Notes: generated from the sequence alone by a model not told the origin. Counted from the first letter of the stretch, positions 54,475-63,806 are shown. The stretch is 64,000 bases of DNA from Lachnospiraceae bacterium (GCA_910575255.1 CAJTEM010000006.1:44357-108356), one strand, 5' to 3'. A program made the numbers and translations.

Positions 54475-54523
54475 GAGACAGCCGGCTATGGCAGAGCAAT
54501 ACGAATAAGAAGAGGAGGATTGT

Positions 54524-55762
54524 ATGGGACCACTGGAAGGAATCCGGGTGCTGGAGCTGTCTAATTTTCTGGCAGCTTCTACAGCCGGAAGGATCATGGC
54601 AGAATGGGGGGCCGAGGTCATTAAGATTGAGCCGCCGCAGGGAGATACTTATCGAAATAACGGGCCTTATATGGGAATCCCGATCTATGAAAAAGGAGCG
54701 GAAGGGAATCCAAGCTATGATAATGAGAACGGCAATAAGAAATGGATTGCATTGAATTTAAAAAGTGTAAACGGAAAGAACGCGTTATTCAGGCTTTTGA
54801 CAACGGCAGATGTGCTGATTACCAATTACAGAGAAGGGGCGTTAAGGAAGCTGGGAATCCATTATGAGGACTTAAAGGAATTGTTTCCCTCCCTGGTATA
54901 TGGCATGATTTTAGGTTATGGCCCCAAGGGGCCGGCGAAGGATAAGCCAGGCTTCGACTATACGGCATTTTATGCCAGATCTGGCCTGATGGCAGATGCG
55001 GCGCCAAGGGGCCAGGATTTGGTTAATACAGTGGCAGGACTGGGGGATCATCTGGCAGCTACAGCTTTGACAGCCGGCATCAATGCAGCATTGGTTAAGC
55101 GGGGACGAACCGGGAAAGGAGATTTGGTAGAGGCGAGCCTGTTTCAGGCAGGATGCTTTGCTTTAAGCTCCGGTTTTTTATCAGCATACAGTGGGAAGGC
55201 CTGGCCAAGAACACGGTTTGAACCGAACAATTCGACCTCGAATACCTATAAGTGTAAAGACGGCGAATGGTTTTATCTGGCGGGAACAGCGTACGACAAA
55301 CAGTGGGCAGATATTGCCGTCAATGTACTCGGACGTCCGGATATGGCCAATGACCCCAGATTCGTTACGAGAAAGGCAGTCGAGGAGACTGGCAGTATGG
55401 AACTTCAGGTAAAAATGATGGACGAGATTTTTGCCACGAAGACATATGAGGAATGGGCGGAAATCATGACAGAGCATGATGTGGCATTTGAAAAGGCGCA
55501 GCATTTTACAGAAGTAGTAAAGGATCTGCAGGCACTGGAGAACGGCTACATTTTCTATCATACCTATCCGAATGGGAAAAAGGTTCCATTTGCCCATGCG
55601 CCGGCAACAATTCATTCGAATGAATGGCCGCAGTTTCAGCCGGCAAAGCTTACCGGGAGTGATACGCTGGAGGTGTTAATGGAAATGGGATATGAGCAGC
55701 AGGAGTTGGAGGATATGATGGAGAGGGGAGATATCTCGGACACGGTCATAACCGTAAAATAG
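54524..55762 (+). CDS. Type III CoA-transferase (CaiB/FldA family)
   Basis: The 412-residue protein starts MGPLEGIRVLELSNFLAASTAGRIMAEWGAEVIKIEPPQGD, typical of class III CoA-transferases. Asp175 in AGLGDHLAAT matches the position of the catalytic Asp that forms the acyl anhydride. It would move CoA from a product acyl-CoA to the incoming 2-hydroxy acid, as FldA does with phenyllactate and cinnamoyl-CoA. GAGGAGG precedes the ATG. Confidence 0.92.
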   Translation: MGPLEGIRVLELSNFLAASTAGRIMAEWGAEVIKIEPPQGDTYRNNGPYMGIPIYEKGAEGNPSYDNENGNKKWIALNLKSVNGKNALFRLLTTADVLITNYREGALRKLGIHYEDLKELFPSLVYGMILGYGPKGPAKDKPGFDYTAFYARSGLMADAAPRGQDLVNTVAGLGDHLAATALTAGINAALVKRGRTGKGDLVEASLFQAGCFALSSGFLSAYSGKAWPRTRFEPNNSTSNTYKCKDGEWFYLAGTAYDKQWADIAVNVLGRPDMANDPRFVTRKAVEETGSMELQVKMMDEIFATKTYEEWAEIMTEHDVAFEKAQHFTEVVKDLQALENGYIFYHTYPNGKKVPFAHAPATIHSNEWPQFQPAKLTGSDTLEVLMEMGYEQQELEDMMERGDISDTVITVK

Positions 55763-55773
55763 CAGGAGGAAGA

Positions 55774-57063
55774 ATGTTTATTGATTTTCCGGTTGTTGAT
55801 GCAAAAATGGAGGGGCTTGACCAGGTGGTTCTGCCCAAAATGGTAAAGATCCGTCAGCTCTATGATGATTCCAGAATTGAAAATGTTACCGCACATCTTT
55901 TCGGGGAACTGGAAGCTAAACTGGAAAAACGGGAGCGCTTTGACGGCAGAAGGATATGCCTTACGGCAGGCAGCAGAGGCATTCCCCACTATGGGGATAT
56001 CATGAAGACGATTGTGCTCTGGCTGAAAAAACAGGGAGCAGAGCCTTTCATCATTCCTTCCATGGGAAGCCATGCGGGAGCGACGGCAGAAGGACAGGCA
56101 GAGATGCTTGCCGCTTATGGAATCACAGAGGAGGCAATGGGGGTTCCTGTTTTATCTTCCATGGAGACGGTTCAGGTAGGATGCCTGGAGGACGGGATGC
56201 CGGTTTACTGCGACAGGTATGCATATGAGTCGGATGGAATCGTGATTATTAATAAGATCAAACCCCATACCAGCTTTAAGGGGGATTATGAAAGCGGTCT
56301 TTTGAAAATGATGGCGATCGGGCTGGCGAAGCATAAAGGGGCTGCACAGGTTCATATGAAGGGGTACGAGAATTTCCATTGGCTTATTCCAAAGATCGGG
56401 GAGGTATGTCTGAAAACGGAGCCAATCGTCTTTGGGGTAGGAATTGTTCAGAATGCATATGACGATATCTGCCATCTGGAGGTGATGGAAAAAGATCAGA
56501 TTAAAGAGAGGGACAGGGCGCTTTTGCAGATGGCAAAGGGAAGAATGGCCAGATTCAAGTTCAGCCAGACGGATGTTCTTATCATTGACGAGATAGGCAA
56601 GAACATCGGAGGCGCAGGCTTTGACCCGAATGTAGTGGCCAGGAGAGACCGGAGGTATCCGGGGGCTCTGATCAGCCAGAATATTTTTGTCAGAGGACTG
56701 ACCCGGGAGACGCATCACAATGCAAGCGGGATCGGCACCATTGAGGTAACAACCTTGAAATGTGTCAGGGATATTGACTGGGCAGTGACGTGGACGAATA
56801 TGATGACAGCTAATTTCCTTCCCGGCTGCCGTATTCCCTGCTTTGCTAGGAATGACAGGGAAGCGCTGCGGTGGGCAATCCGTACCTGCACAGGGATTCG
56901 CTATGATGATGCAAGGGTGGTTCGGATAAAGGATACGATGCATTTGTATGAAATCGAGGTATCACAGAATCTGGCGCAGGAACTGGAAAAAAGCAAAGAG
57001 ATTGAAATCCTGTCAGAGCCTTATGATATAGTGTTTGATGAGGAGGGATATATCATTGATTAA
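55774..57063 (+). CDS. LarA-like nickel-pincer-dependent isomerase/racemase
   Basis: The 429-residue protein fits the LarA (DUF2088) superfamily. Arg68 (AGSRGIP), His100 (MGSHAGAT), His165 (KIKPHTSF), Lys178 (SGLLKMM) and His194 (AQVHMKG) occur with nearly the same spacing as LarA residues Arg75, His108, His174, Lys184 and His200, which bind or hold the nickel-pincer cofactor. It would racemise or epimerise a 2-hydroxy acid by hydride transfer. It is encoded between the CoA-transferase and dehydratase genes, 11 bp after the former, so it probably supplies the stereoisomer the dehydratase needs. Cofactor genes larB/C/E are not in the window. AGGAGG precedes the ATG. Confidence 0.85.
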   Translation: MFIDFPVVDAKMEGLDQVVLPKMVKIRQLYDDSRIENVTAHLFGELEAKLEKRERFDGRRICLTAGSRGIPHYGDIMKTIVLWLKKQGAEPFIIPSMGSHAGATAEGQAEMLAAYGITEEAMGVPVLSSMETVQVGCLEDGMPVYCDRYAYESDGIVIINKIKPHTSFKGDYESGLLKMMAIGLAKHKGAAQVHMKGYENFHWLIPKIGEVCLKTEPIVFGVGIVQNAYDDICHLEVMEKDQIKERDRALLQMAKGRMARFKFSQTDVLIIDEIGKNIGGAGFDPNVVARRDRRYPGALISQNIFVRGLTRETHHNASGIGTIEVTTLKCVRDIDWAVTWTNMMTANFLPGCRIPCFARNDREALRWAIRTCTGIRYDDARVVRIKDTMHLYEIEVSQNLAQELEKSKEIEILSEPYDIVFDEEGYIID

Positions 57064-57086
57064 AATCGCGAGGAAGGAGCAGAAAA

Positions 57087-58373
57087 ATGGAAGAACAAAA
57101 GCAAACAGCAGTTTCTGAACCGCCGAAAAAGAAAAAGATTTTGTCTAAATCCAGGATTATGGTCGGGGAACAGCTGACGCAGCTTTATCAGGACACCATA
57201 GCAGCAAAGGAGAGAGGGGAAAAAATCGGCTGGTCAGCATCCATATTTCCGCAGGAGATTGCAGAGGCCATGGGACTTTTCATTGTATATCCGGAGAATC
57301 ATGCTGCGGGACTGGCAGCACGCCACCAGGCAGAGGAGTATTTAAATTATGCAGAGGGCAGCGGATATAATATAGATGTGTGCTCATATGCAAGAATTAA
57401 TCTGGCTTATATGGATCTGCTGACGGCACCCGGCAATAATATGCCCAAACCGGATTTTGTATTGTGCTGCAATAACATCTGCAATCAGCTGACCAAATGG
57501 TTTGAAAATGTTGCCGGGAAATTTCAGGTTCCCATGTACCTGATTGATACGGTATATAATTATACATCTGAGGCCTCAGAGGAAAAGGTAAGGTATGTCC
57601 GTTCCCAGCTGGATGATTACATCAGCAGCCTGGAGGCGCTGACAGGAAAGAAGCTCGATCCCCAAAAGCTGGAGAATGTTATGAGGGTGTCTCTGAGAAA
57701 TAAGGATCTGTGGAGAAAAGCAAATGAGCTGCTGGCGCATAAACCATCTCCCCTGACAGGCTTTGAACTATTTAATTATATGTCCTGTATGGTCTGCTGC
57801 CGTGGAAAGGAAAGCACCACAGCAATTCTTGAACAGCTTATCAGTGAGATTGAGGAAAATATCCGGACAGGTAAAAGCACGTTTCCGGTTGAGGAAAAGT
57901 ACAGGATTTTCTGGGAGGGAATTGCCTGCTGGCCTTATCTGGGGCATACGCTCAAGACACTCAGGAATTATGGAGTCAATCTGGTGGCGACAGGCTATGT
58001 GAATGCATGGGGGCTGGAGTATGAGGTAAATGATATGGATGGCCTGGCACGGGCATATATTGATTTGCCGAATAATAATAACAATCTGGATACTATTGTC
58101 TCCAGGCGGATTGAGGCGGTAAAGCAATTTCAGTGTGACGGCGTGCTTTATCATGTAAACAGAAGCTGTAAGGTTATGGATTGCCAGCAATATGAGCTGC
58201 AGCGCCGTGTACAGGAGGCCACAGGAGTTCCTTTTGCGTCCTTTGACGGGGATCAGGCTGACTTCAGAGCTTATAGCGAGGCTCAGTACGAGACGCGGAT
58301 ACAGGGACTGGTGGAACTGATGGAGGAGAGGAAACGAACGCAGAAGGAGGAAGCCGATGGGAAGACTGAGTGA
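57087..58373 (+). CDS. 2-hydroxyacyl-CoA dehydratase, alpha-type subunit (FldB/HgdA-like)
   Basis: The 428-residue protein belongs to the HGD-D family: IGWSASIFPQEIAEAMGLFIVYPENHAAGLAARHQAEEYLNYAEG, CSYARINLAYM, VLCCNNICNQ and YMSCMVCCRGKEST supply the cysteines for a [4Fe-4S] cluster. Together with the next gene's product it removes water from a (R)-2-hydroxyacyl-CoA by a ketyl-radical route after activation by the HgdC-like ATPase. The last 17 nt overlap the next gene. GAGGAAGGAG precedes the ATG. Confidence 0.93.
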   Translation: MEEQKQTAVSEPPKKKKILSKSRIMVGEQLTQLYQDTIAAKERGEKIGWSASIFPQEIAEAMGLFIVYPENHAAGLAARHQAEEYLNYAEGSGYNIDVCSYARINLAYMDLLTAPGNNMPKPDFVLCCNNICNQLTKWFENVAGKFQVPMYLIDTVYNYTSEASEEKVRYVRSQLDDYISSLEALTGKKLDPQKLENVMRVSLRNKDLWRKANELLAHKPSPLTGFELFNYMSCMVCCRGKESTTAILEQLISEIEENIRTGKSTFPVEEKYRIFWEGIACWPYLGHTLKTLRNYGVNLVATGYVNAWGLEYEVNDMDGLARAYIDLPNNNNNLDTIVSRRIEAVKQFQCDGVLYHVNRSCKVMDCQQYELQRRVQEATGVPFASFDGDQADFRAYSEAQYETRIQGLVELMEERKRTQKEEADGKTE

Positions 58374-59475
58374 GTTGCTGAAACAGCTGACAGACATATC
58401 CCAAACGCCGGACATTCAGCTGAAAAAATATTTGGGACAGGGAAAAAAGGTTATTGGCTGTTTCCCTCCATATGTACCAGAGGAGCTGGCGGCAGCAGCA
58501 GGCATGGTTCCCATGGGGATCTGGGGATCCGGGCTTGAACCGGTGCGGGCAAAGGCATATCTTCCGTCATTTTGCTGCCCGATTATGCATTCCAGCCTTG
58601 AGATGGGATTAGATGGTACGGTAAAGGGACTTTCGGCTGTCATGATTCCGGCTCTCTGTGATGCGCTGCGCTGTATTACTCAGAACTGGAAGGTGGGAGT
58701 GAAGGAGATTCCGGTGATTCCTGTTACTTATCCTCAGAACAGGAAAAAGGCAGGGCTTGAATTTCTGGAAAGCGAGTATCATCTTATCCTGAAAAAGCTG
58801 GAAGAAATTGCAGGAAGAGAGGTGGAAAAGACGGCGCTTGAAGAAACCTTGGATCTTTATAATCGCCACAGCAAGGTTATGATGGATTTTGCAGAGACTG
58901 CGAATCAGCATCTGGATATTATCACACCCTTTGTACGTCATGCCGTAATGAAGAGTGCATGGTTTATGGAAAAGGCAGAGCATCTGGAGCTTGTAAAAGA
59001 GGTAACGGAGGAACTGAGGAAGAGGGATCCGATCGTCTGGAAAGGAAAGAAGGTTGTATTGACAGGAATCCTTGCAGAACCAGCAGAATTACTTGCAATT
59101 CTGGAGGAATGCCATATAGCTGTAGTCGGAGACGATCTGGCTCAGGAGAGCCGCCAGTACCGTACGCCGATTCCTGACGGCAGAGACGGGATAGAGCGTC
59201 TGGCAGAGCAGTGGGGGCAGAGAAACTGTTCCCTGATTCATGATACCGGAAAGCGCCGTATCATTCAGATGCGTGAGGCGGCAGAAAACACAGGAGCGAC
59301 AGGGGTGATTGTTTGCATGATGAAATTCTGTGATCCGGAGGAATATGATGCTCCATTGATCGGAAAACTAATGGGAAATTCTGATATCTCCGTACTGAAT
59401 CTGGAGATTGATCAGCAGGCAGGCAGCATGGAACAATTAAGGACAAGAATTGAGACATTTGCGGAAATGATATGA
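58357..59475 (+). CDS. 2-hydroxyacyl-CoA dehydratase, beta-type subunit (FldC/HgdB-like)
   Basis: The 372-residue partner subunit has KKVIGCFPPYVPEELAAAAGMVPMGIWGS, FCCPIMHSSLEMGLDG, IPALCDALRCI and MMKFCDPEEYDAPLI, the cysteines and layout of HgdB/FldC. The start overlaps the alpha-type gene by 17 nt, consistent with equal synthesis of both subunits. The substrate cannot be read from these subunits; lactoyl-, aryllactyl-, 2-hydroxyglutaryl- and 2-hydroxyisocaproyl-CoA enzymes all look alike at this level. Confidence 0.93.
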   Translation: MGRLSELLKQLTDISQTPDIQLKKYLGQGKKVIGCFPPYVPEELAAAAGMVPMGIWGSGLEPVRAKAYLPSFCCPIMHSSLEMGLDGTVKGLSAVMIPALCDALRCITQNWKVGVKEIPVIPVTYPQNRKKAGLEFLESEYHLILKKLEEIAGREVEKTALEETLDLYNRHSKVMMDFAETANQHLDIITPFVRHAVMKSAWFMEKAEHLELVKEVTEELRKRDPIVWKGKKVVLTGILAEPAELLAILEECHIAVVGDDLAQESRQYRTPIPDGRDGIERLAEQWGQRNCSLIHDTGKRRIIQMREAAENTGATGVIVCMMKFCDPEEYDAPLIGKLMGNSDISVLNLEIDQQAGSMEQLRTRIETFAEMI

Positions 59476-59539
59476 GAAAAAGTAACAGCTCAGGGCTATC
59501 CGGGCTATTATCAAAAAAGATACCAGGAGGTAGGAATCT

Positions 59540-60682
59540 ATGAAGAAGAGAAGTTTTGCATCCGTAGCAGCAGTAATGACAGCGGCAGCGATAGGGGTAA
59601 CAGCCTGTGGAGGAGGGGCATCACAGCCGACAACCGCAGCGCCGACTGCAGCAGAGGCAAAAGAGCCTGCAGAAGGGAACAAGGAGGAAGCGGAAGCTTC
59701 TGGAGGCTCCTGGCAGGTCGGCAACATCGAAGAGGTAAGCTATAAGGTTTCAACCTCGGCAAAGTCCTCTACTTTGGATATTCCGGGATATGGCGCAGGC
59801 ATTAAATACTTTTGCGAGGAGGTAGAGAAGCGTTCCGGCGGTAAGGTGAAAATGCAGTTGTTTTTAGATGCTCAGCTGGGAGGAAGCGCGGATGAGATGA
59901 TCGGAGGATGTACTACAGGCGCTTTTGAATTCATTACCCTGAATCAGGGATCCTGGGGGGATTACACGGACGGTTTTATGCCTTTTAATATTCCGTTCCT
60001 TTTTGATTCCAAGGAAATTGCGTATGAGTTTATGGACGGAGAACAAGGGAGGATCATCAGGGACAAGATCATTGAGGATACCGGCGTGAGGGTGCTGTGC
60101 TTTTATGATATGGGCTACCGTCATCTGACCAATGATAAAAGGACGGTGAAGACAGCGGATGATATCAAGGGACTGAAGGTCCGCACCCAGGCAGATCCTT
60201 ATCAGATGGCTCCTTTTGAGGCAATGGGGGCATCGGTTACCACTACCGCTTACTCTGAACTGTTCAGCGCCCTTCAGCAGGGATTGGTGGATGCTCAGGA
60301 AAATCCGTTAAGCAATATTGTCATTAATAAATACTATGAAGTACAGGATTATATGACTTTGACAGGCCATACCTATTCCCTGACTACGATGGCAGTATCT
60401 GAAGACGTCTGGCAATCGATGTCTCCTGACCTGCAGGCATTGATGGAAGAAGTGGCAAGGGATTCGGTTGCTTTGTGTCGCGAGGGGCTTGCCACCTCTG
60501 AGGCGGAGGATCTGGAGACTTTGAAAGGCGTTATGGAGGTATATGAGCCGACAGAAGAAGAGAAGGCCACATTTAAAGAAGCATGCCAGCCATGCTGGGA
60601 GGATATTAAGGCAAGTATTGGCGAGGAACGGTTCAGTGGAATTATTAATGAAATTGAGCGGATTAAGGCAAGCATAAAGTGA
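59540..60682 (+). CDS. TRAP transporter solute-binding lipoprotein (DctP family)
   Basis: The 380-residue protein has a lipoprotein signal (AAVMTAAAIGVTACGGG), a Thr/Ala/Glu-rich linker and a DctP fold. The features are LDIPGYGAGIKYFCEEVEKRSGGKVKMQLFLDAQLGGS, GLKVRTQADPYQMAPFEAMGASVTTTAYSELFSALQQGLVDAQENPLSNI. The Arg in KVRTQ is the usual carboxylate-binding residue. The ligand is probably an organic acid that feeds the pathway. AGGAGG precedes the ATG, 64 bp after the dehydratase gene. Confidence 0.93.
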   Translation: MKKRSFASVAAVMTAAAIGVTACGGGASQPTTAAPTAAEAKEPAEGNKEEAEASGGSWQVGNIEEVSYKVSTSAKSSTLDIPGYGAGIKYFCEEVEKRSGGKVKMQLFLDAQLGGSADEMIGGCTTGAFEFITLNQGSWGDYTDGFMPFNIPFLFDSKEIAYEFMDGEQGRIIRDKIIEDTGVRVLCFYDMGYRHLTNDKRTVKTADDIKGLKVRTQADPYQMAPFEAMGASVTTTAYSELFSALQQGLVDAQENPLSNIVINKYYEVQDYMTLTGHTYSLTTMAVSEDVWQSMSPDLQALMEEVARDSVALCREGLATSEAEDLETLKGVMEVYEPTEEEKATFKEACQPCWEDIKASIGEERFSGIINEIERIKASIK

Positions 60683-60695
60683 AATGAGGTACAAG

Positions 60696-61265
60696 ATGAA
60701 TAATGTTTTCTTGAAAAAATTCCTGAATGAGTTCGAGATTTATATGGGAGCGGTAATCTTTGTCATCATGACAATTCTGTTGTTTGTACAGGTGGTTACA
60801 AGATACTTTTTCGGACATGCCGTGACCTGGGCGGAAGAAATATCCACAATCATGTTTGTCTGGATGATTTATCTGGGGGTTGCGGCGGCAGTGCTGCGCA
60901 GAAAGCATTTGAAAATAGACGCGTTTGTGGAGACATTGCCGTTCAAATATAAAAAAATGTTGCTGATACTTTCAAACGTTATATTTTTGATATTCAGCCT
61001 TTATATTATTTTTCCTATGATGGAGGTGGTAAATAATTATGCAGCGAAAAATGCGGCTTCCTCCATACTGAAATTCCCCAAGGCGGTTTCCTATGTGATT
61101 ATGCCGATTGCATTTCTGCTCACTGCGGTTCGCCTGGTACAGGAGACCATTCGTCTGAGCAAAGAGCAGGAAAAGGAATTAGGTATCTCCAAACCTACGA
61201 TTGATATCGAAGCGCTGGAAGCGGAGGCAAGAGCTGCGGCAGCACAAAGAGAAGGGGGGAAGTAA
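60696..61265 (+). CDS. TRAP transporter small membrane subunit (DctQ family)
   Basis: A 189-residue protein with four transmembrane helices and the DctQ motifs YFFGHAVTWAEEISTIMFVWMIYLGVAAAVLRRKHLKID. The ATG at 60696 has GAGG 6 nt upstream; an ATG at 60684 would place that site inside the coding sequence. The C-terminus carries an unusual ~35-residue charged tail rich in Glu/Ala. Confidence 0.92.
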   Translation: MNNVFLKKFLNEFEIYMGAVIFVIMTILLFVQVVTRYFFGHAVTWAEEISTIMFVWMIYLGVAAAVLRRKHLKIDAFVETLPFKYKKMLLILSNVIFLIFSLYIIFPMMEVVNNYAAKNAASSILKFPKAVSYVIMPIAFLLTAVRLVQETIRLSKEQEKELGISKPTIDIEALEAEARAAAAQREGGK

Positions 61266-61268
61266 AAC

Positions 61269-62549
61269 ATGTCATATATGATTTTCTTTGGTACGATGTT
61301 AATTATGCTGCTGATTGGCGTTCCGATAGGCATTGCACTGGCCGGATCCATGGTTTGTCTTTTGCTCTATGAGCCGGTTACTACTATGACATTTATTACA
61401 CAGGCCATGTACACAGGCGTGGGAAATTTCACTTTACTGGCACTGCCGTTTTTCATGATTGCCGGAAGCATCATGGATACCGGGGGTATTTCCAAACGTC
61501 TTGTCGCGGTAGCCAATGTGATTATGGGAAATATGACCGGAGGATTGGGCATGGTTACGATTCTTGCTTGTATGTTCTTTGGGGCGATATCCGGTTCTGC
61601 TCCGGCAACCGTGTCTGCAATCGGCGGAATAATGATTCCGCAAATGATACGGGCAGGGTACGATAAATATTATGCGACAGGACTTTGTGCGGTCGCAGGA
61701 GGGCTGGGAGTGATCGTGCCGCCGAGTTATCCTCTGGTCGTATTCGGAGTTACGAATAACTGTTCCATCAGTGATCTGTTTCTGGCCGGGTGGGGGCCTG
61801 CAATATTGGTAGGAGTTTTTCTGATGCTTGTAAATTATGCATACTCCAAAAAACACCATTATCTGGGAACCGGAGAGAAGTTCAGTATGAAGCGCTTTGC
61901 CAGAGAATTATGGGATGCAAAGCTGGCGTTTTTTATGCCGGTTATTATTCTGGGAGGGATCTACAGCGGTGCGTTCACTGCGACGGAGGCTGCGGTGGTG
62001 GCAGTTGTGTATGGCATTATCGTAGGAAAATTTGTGTACAGGGAATTGAGCTTTCGTGCACTTTGGAAAATGTACAAGGATAATATCCCGATCCTGGGCG
62101 GTATGATGTTTGTATTTGCTCCGGCAGCAGGTCTGGGAGCCGTATTTGCCATGATGGGAGTTACAAAAGCGATTCAGGCAGGCTTCCTGGCAGTGTCAAG
62201 CAATTTCTTTGTTATTATGCTGTTGATTTTTATTTTGCTGTTTTTTGTGGGAATGTTTGTACAGACTACGCCGGCCATTGTTATTTTCAGCCCGATTTTA
62301 CTTCCGATCGTGGCGGCATTTGGCATGGATCCCATTCAATTCGGTCTGGTCATGACACTTTCGCTGGCTATTGCGTTTGTGACGCCACCGGTAGCGGCAA
62401 ACCTGTTTGTGGCCACTTCGATGACAGGGCTGGGAATGATTCCGATTGTAAAGCGGGCCTTGCCTTTTATTGCCACATTGTTTCTGGCAATGGTTATTGT
62501 CGGATTTGTACCAGGTGTCAGTATGGGACTTTTAGATTTACTCAGATAA
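61269..62549 (+). CDS. TRAP transporter large membrane subunit (DctM family)
   Basis: The 426-residue protein has about twelve transmembrane helices and DctM signatures LTPFFMIAGSIMDTGGISKRL-like, GAISGSAPATVSAIGGIMIPQM and VTPPVAANLFVATSMTGLG. It is the sodium-coupled channel subunit that works with the DctP and DctQ proteins encoded just before it. A run of G gives the ribosome site, 3 bp after the dctQ-like stop. Confidence 0.94.
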   Translation: MSYMIFFGTMLIMLLIGVPIGIALAGSMVCLLLYEPVTTMTFITQAMYTGVGNFTLLALPFFMIAGSIMDTGGISKRLVAVANVIMGNMTGGLGMVTILACMFFGAISGSAPATVSAIGGIMIPQMIRAGYDKYYATGLCAVAGGLGVIVPPSYPLVVFGVTNNCSISDLFLAGWGPAILVGVFLMLVNYAYSKKHHYLGTGEKFSMKRFARELWDAKLAFFMPVIILGGIYSGAFTATEAAVVAVVYGIIVGKFVYRELSFRALWKMYKDNIPILGGMMFVFAPAAGLGAVFAMMGVTKAIQAGFLAVSSNFFVIMLLIFILLFFVGMFVQTTPAIVIFSPILLPIVAAFGMDPIQFGLVMTLSLAIAFVTPPVAANLFVATSMTGLGMIPIVKRALPFIATLFLAMVIVGFVPGVSMGLLDLLR

Positions 62550-62570
62550 AAAGTATAGGATGGAGAATAT

Positions 62571-63773
62571 ATGAAGATTACCAGTGTTGATATTTTTGAA
62601 TGTAATACCCCGAATCCATTGTTAGATCCCTTATTTGTCCGCGTGAATACCGATGCGGGAATCTCTGGTTTCGGAGAGATCGGGCTTGCATATGGCAAAA
62701 GCAAATACGGGGGTCTGGGACAAGCCAGGGATCTGGCTCAGCTCATGATTGGGTGGGATCCCATGAACAATGAAGGAATCTGGGAGATGTTTAAGAGAAA
62801 TACCTTCTGGGGACAGGGCGGACAATGTGGAGGAATCGTGTTTTCTGCAGCTGTCAGCGCATTGGATATTGCAGTATGGGATATTAAAGGGAAAGTTCTG
62901 GGTGTTCCCTGCTATCAGCTGCTTGGAGGGAAAACGAATGAGAGGATCCGTGCATATGCAAGCCAGCTGCAATTTGACTGGGATGAGGTTCACAGAAACA
63001 TTTCCGACCCGAAGGATTACGCGGAAGCTGTAAAAAAAGCCATGGCTCAGGGATATACGGCGGTTAAGGTAGATCCGGTTTGTGTAAAACCGGACGGTGT
63101 GTACGCCAGAGAGCCTAAGCCGGATCCAAATTGGAGGACAAAGGGCGCTTTGTCAGGAGAAGTGATAAATCTGGCATATGAACGCGTAAAGGCTATGCGC
63201 GAGGCAGGCGGCCCCAACCTGGATATTATCCTGGAGCTTCATGCATTTACAGATACCAGTACGGCTATTCGGCTGGGCCAGAAGCTGGAAGAGCTGGATA
63301 TTTACTATATGGAAGAACCTACGGATCCTACCAATGCCGAGTGTATGCGAGAGATTCGGGAAAAGGTAAACATACCGGTTGCCTCCGGAGAACGGATTAG
63401 CAGCCGCTGGGGTTTCCGGGAATTCCTGGAAAAACGTGCGCTCCAGGTGATTCAGCCAGATCTCTGCGTGGCCGGAGGATTTACCGAGGTTAAAAAAATA
63501 TGCGACATGGCCAATGTATATGATGCAGGTGTCCAGATTCATGTGTGCGGAGGCCCGATTGCTACAGCAGCTACCCTGCAGTTGGAAGCAGCGATTCCTA
63601 ATTTCCTGATCCATGAGCTTCACGAAGGGGCATTAAAAAAAGAGATTCGTGAATTGTGCAAATATGACCATATGCCTGAGGAGGGAAGCTACATAGTGCC
63701 GGATCTGCCGGGTATCGGGAATGAGCTGACGGAAAAAGCAATGCGGGAAGCCGTGAGCATGACAATAAAATAA
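62571..63773 (+). CDS. Enolase-superfamily acid-sugar dehydratase (mandelate racemase/galactonate dehydratase-like)
   Basis: The 400-residue protein has the MR/MLE fold. Lys166-x-Asp168 (VKVDPV) lies at the KxK/KxD position, metal ligands are expected at Glu222-x-His224 (LELHAF), Glu248/249 (YMEEPTDP) and Glu274 (ASGERI), and the catalytic His is His324 (QIHVCGGP). A ~20-residue capping insert follows the first motif. Members of this branch dehydrate aldonic acids such as galactonate to 2-keto-3-deoxy acids. The first metal ligand is Glu where Asp is usual. It closes the operon, 21 bp after the TRAP genes, and may act on the imported acid. Confidence 0.88.
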   Translation: MKITSVDIFECNTPNPLLDPLFVRVNTDAGISGFGEIGLAYGKSKYGGLGQARDLAQLMIGWDPMNNEGIWEMFKRNTFWGQGGQCGGIVFSAAVSALDIAVWDIKGKVLGVPCYQLLGGKTNERIRAYASQLQFDWDEVHRNISDPKDYAEAVKKAMAQGYTAVKVDPVCVKPDGVYAREPKPDPNWRTKGALSGEVINLAYERVKAMREAGGPNLDIILELHAFTDTSTAIRLGQKLEELDIYYMEEPTDPTNAECMREIREKVNIPVASGERISSRWGFREFLEKRALQVIQPDLCVAGGFTEVKKICDMANVYDAGVQIHVCGGPIATAATLQLEAAIPNFLIHELHEGALKKEIRELCKYDHMPEEGSYIVPDLPGIGNELTEKAMREAVSMTIK

Positions 63774-63778
63774 AAGAG

Positions 63779-63806
63779 GGGGAGCAGGCAAAATCACCTG
63801 CTCCCC
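63779..63806. terminator. Bidirectional terminator at the end of the catabolic operon
   Basis: A perfect 10-nt GC-rich stem (63779-63788 with 63797-63806) 5 bp after the last operon gene. The stop codon of the convergent hydrolase gene (63794-63796) lies in its loop. U-tracts are short. Confidence 0.7.
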
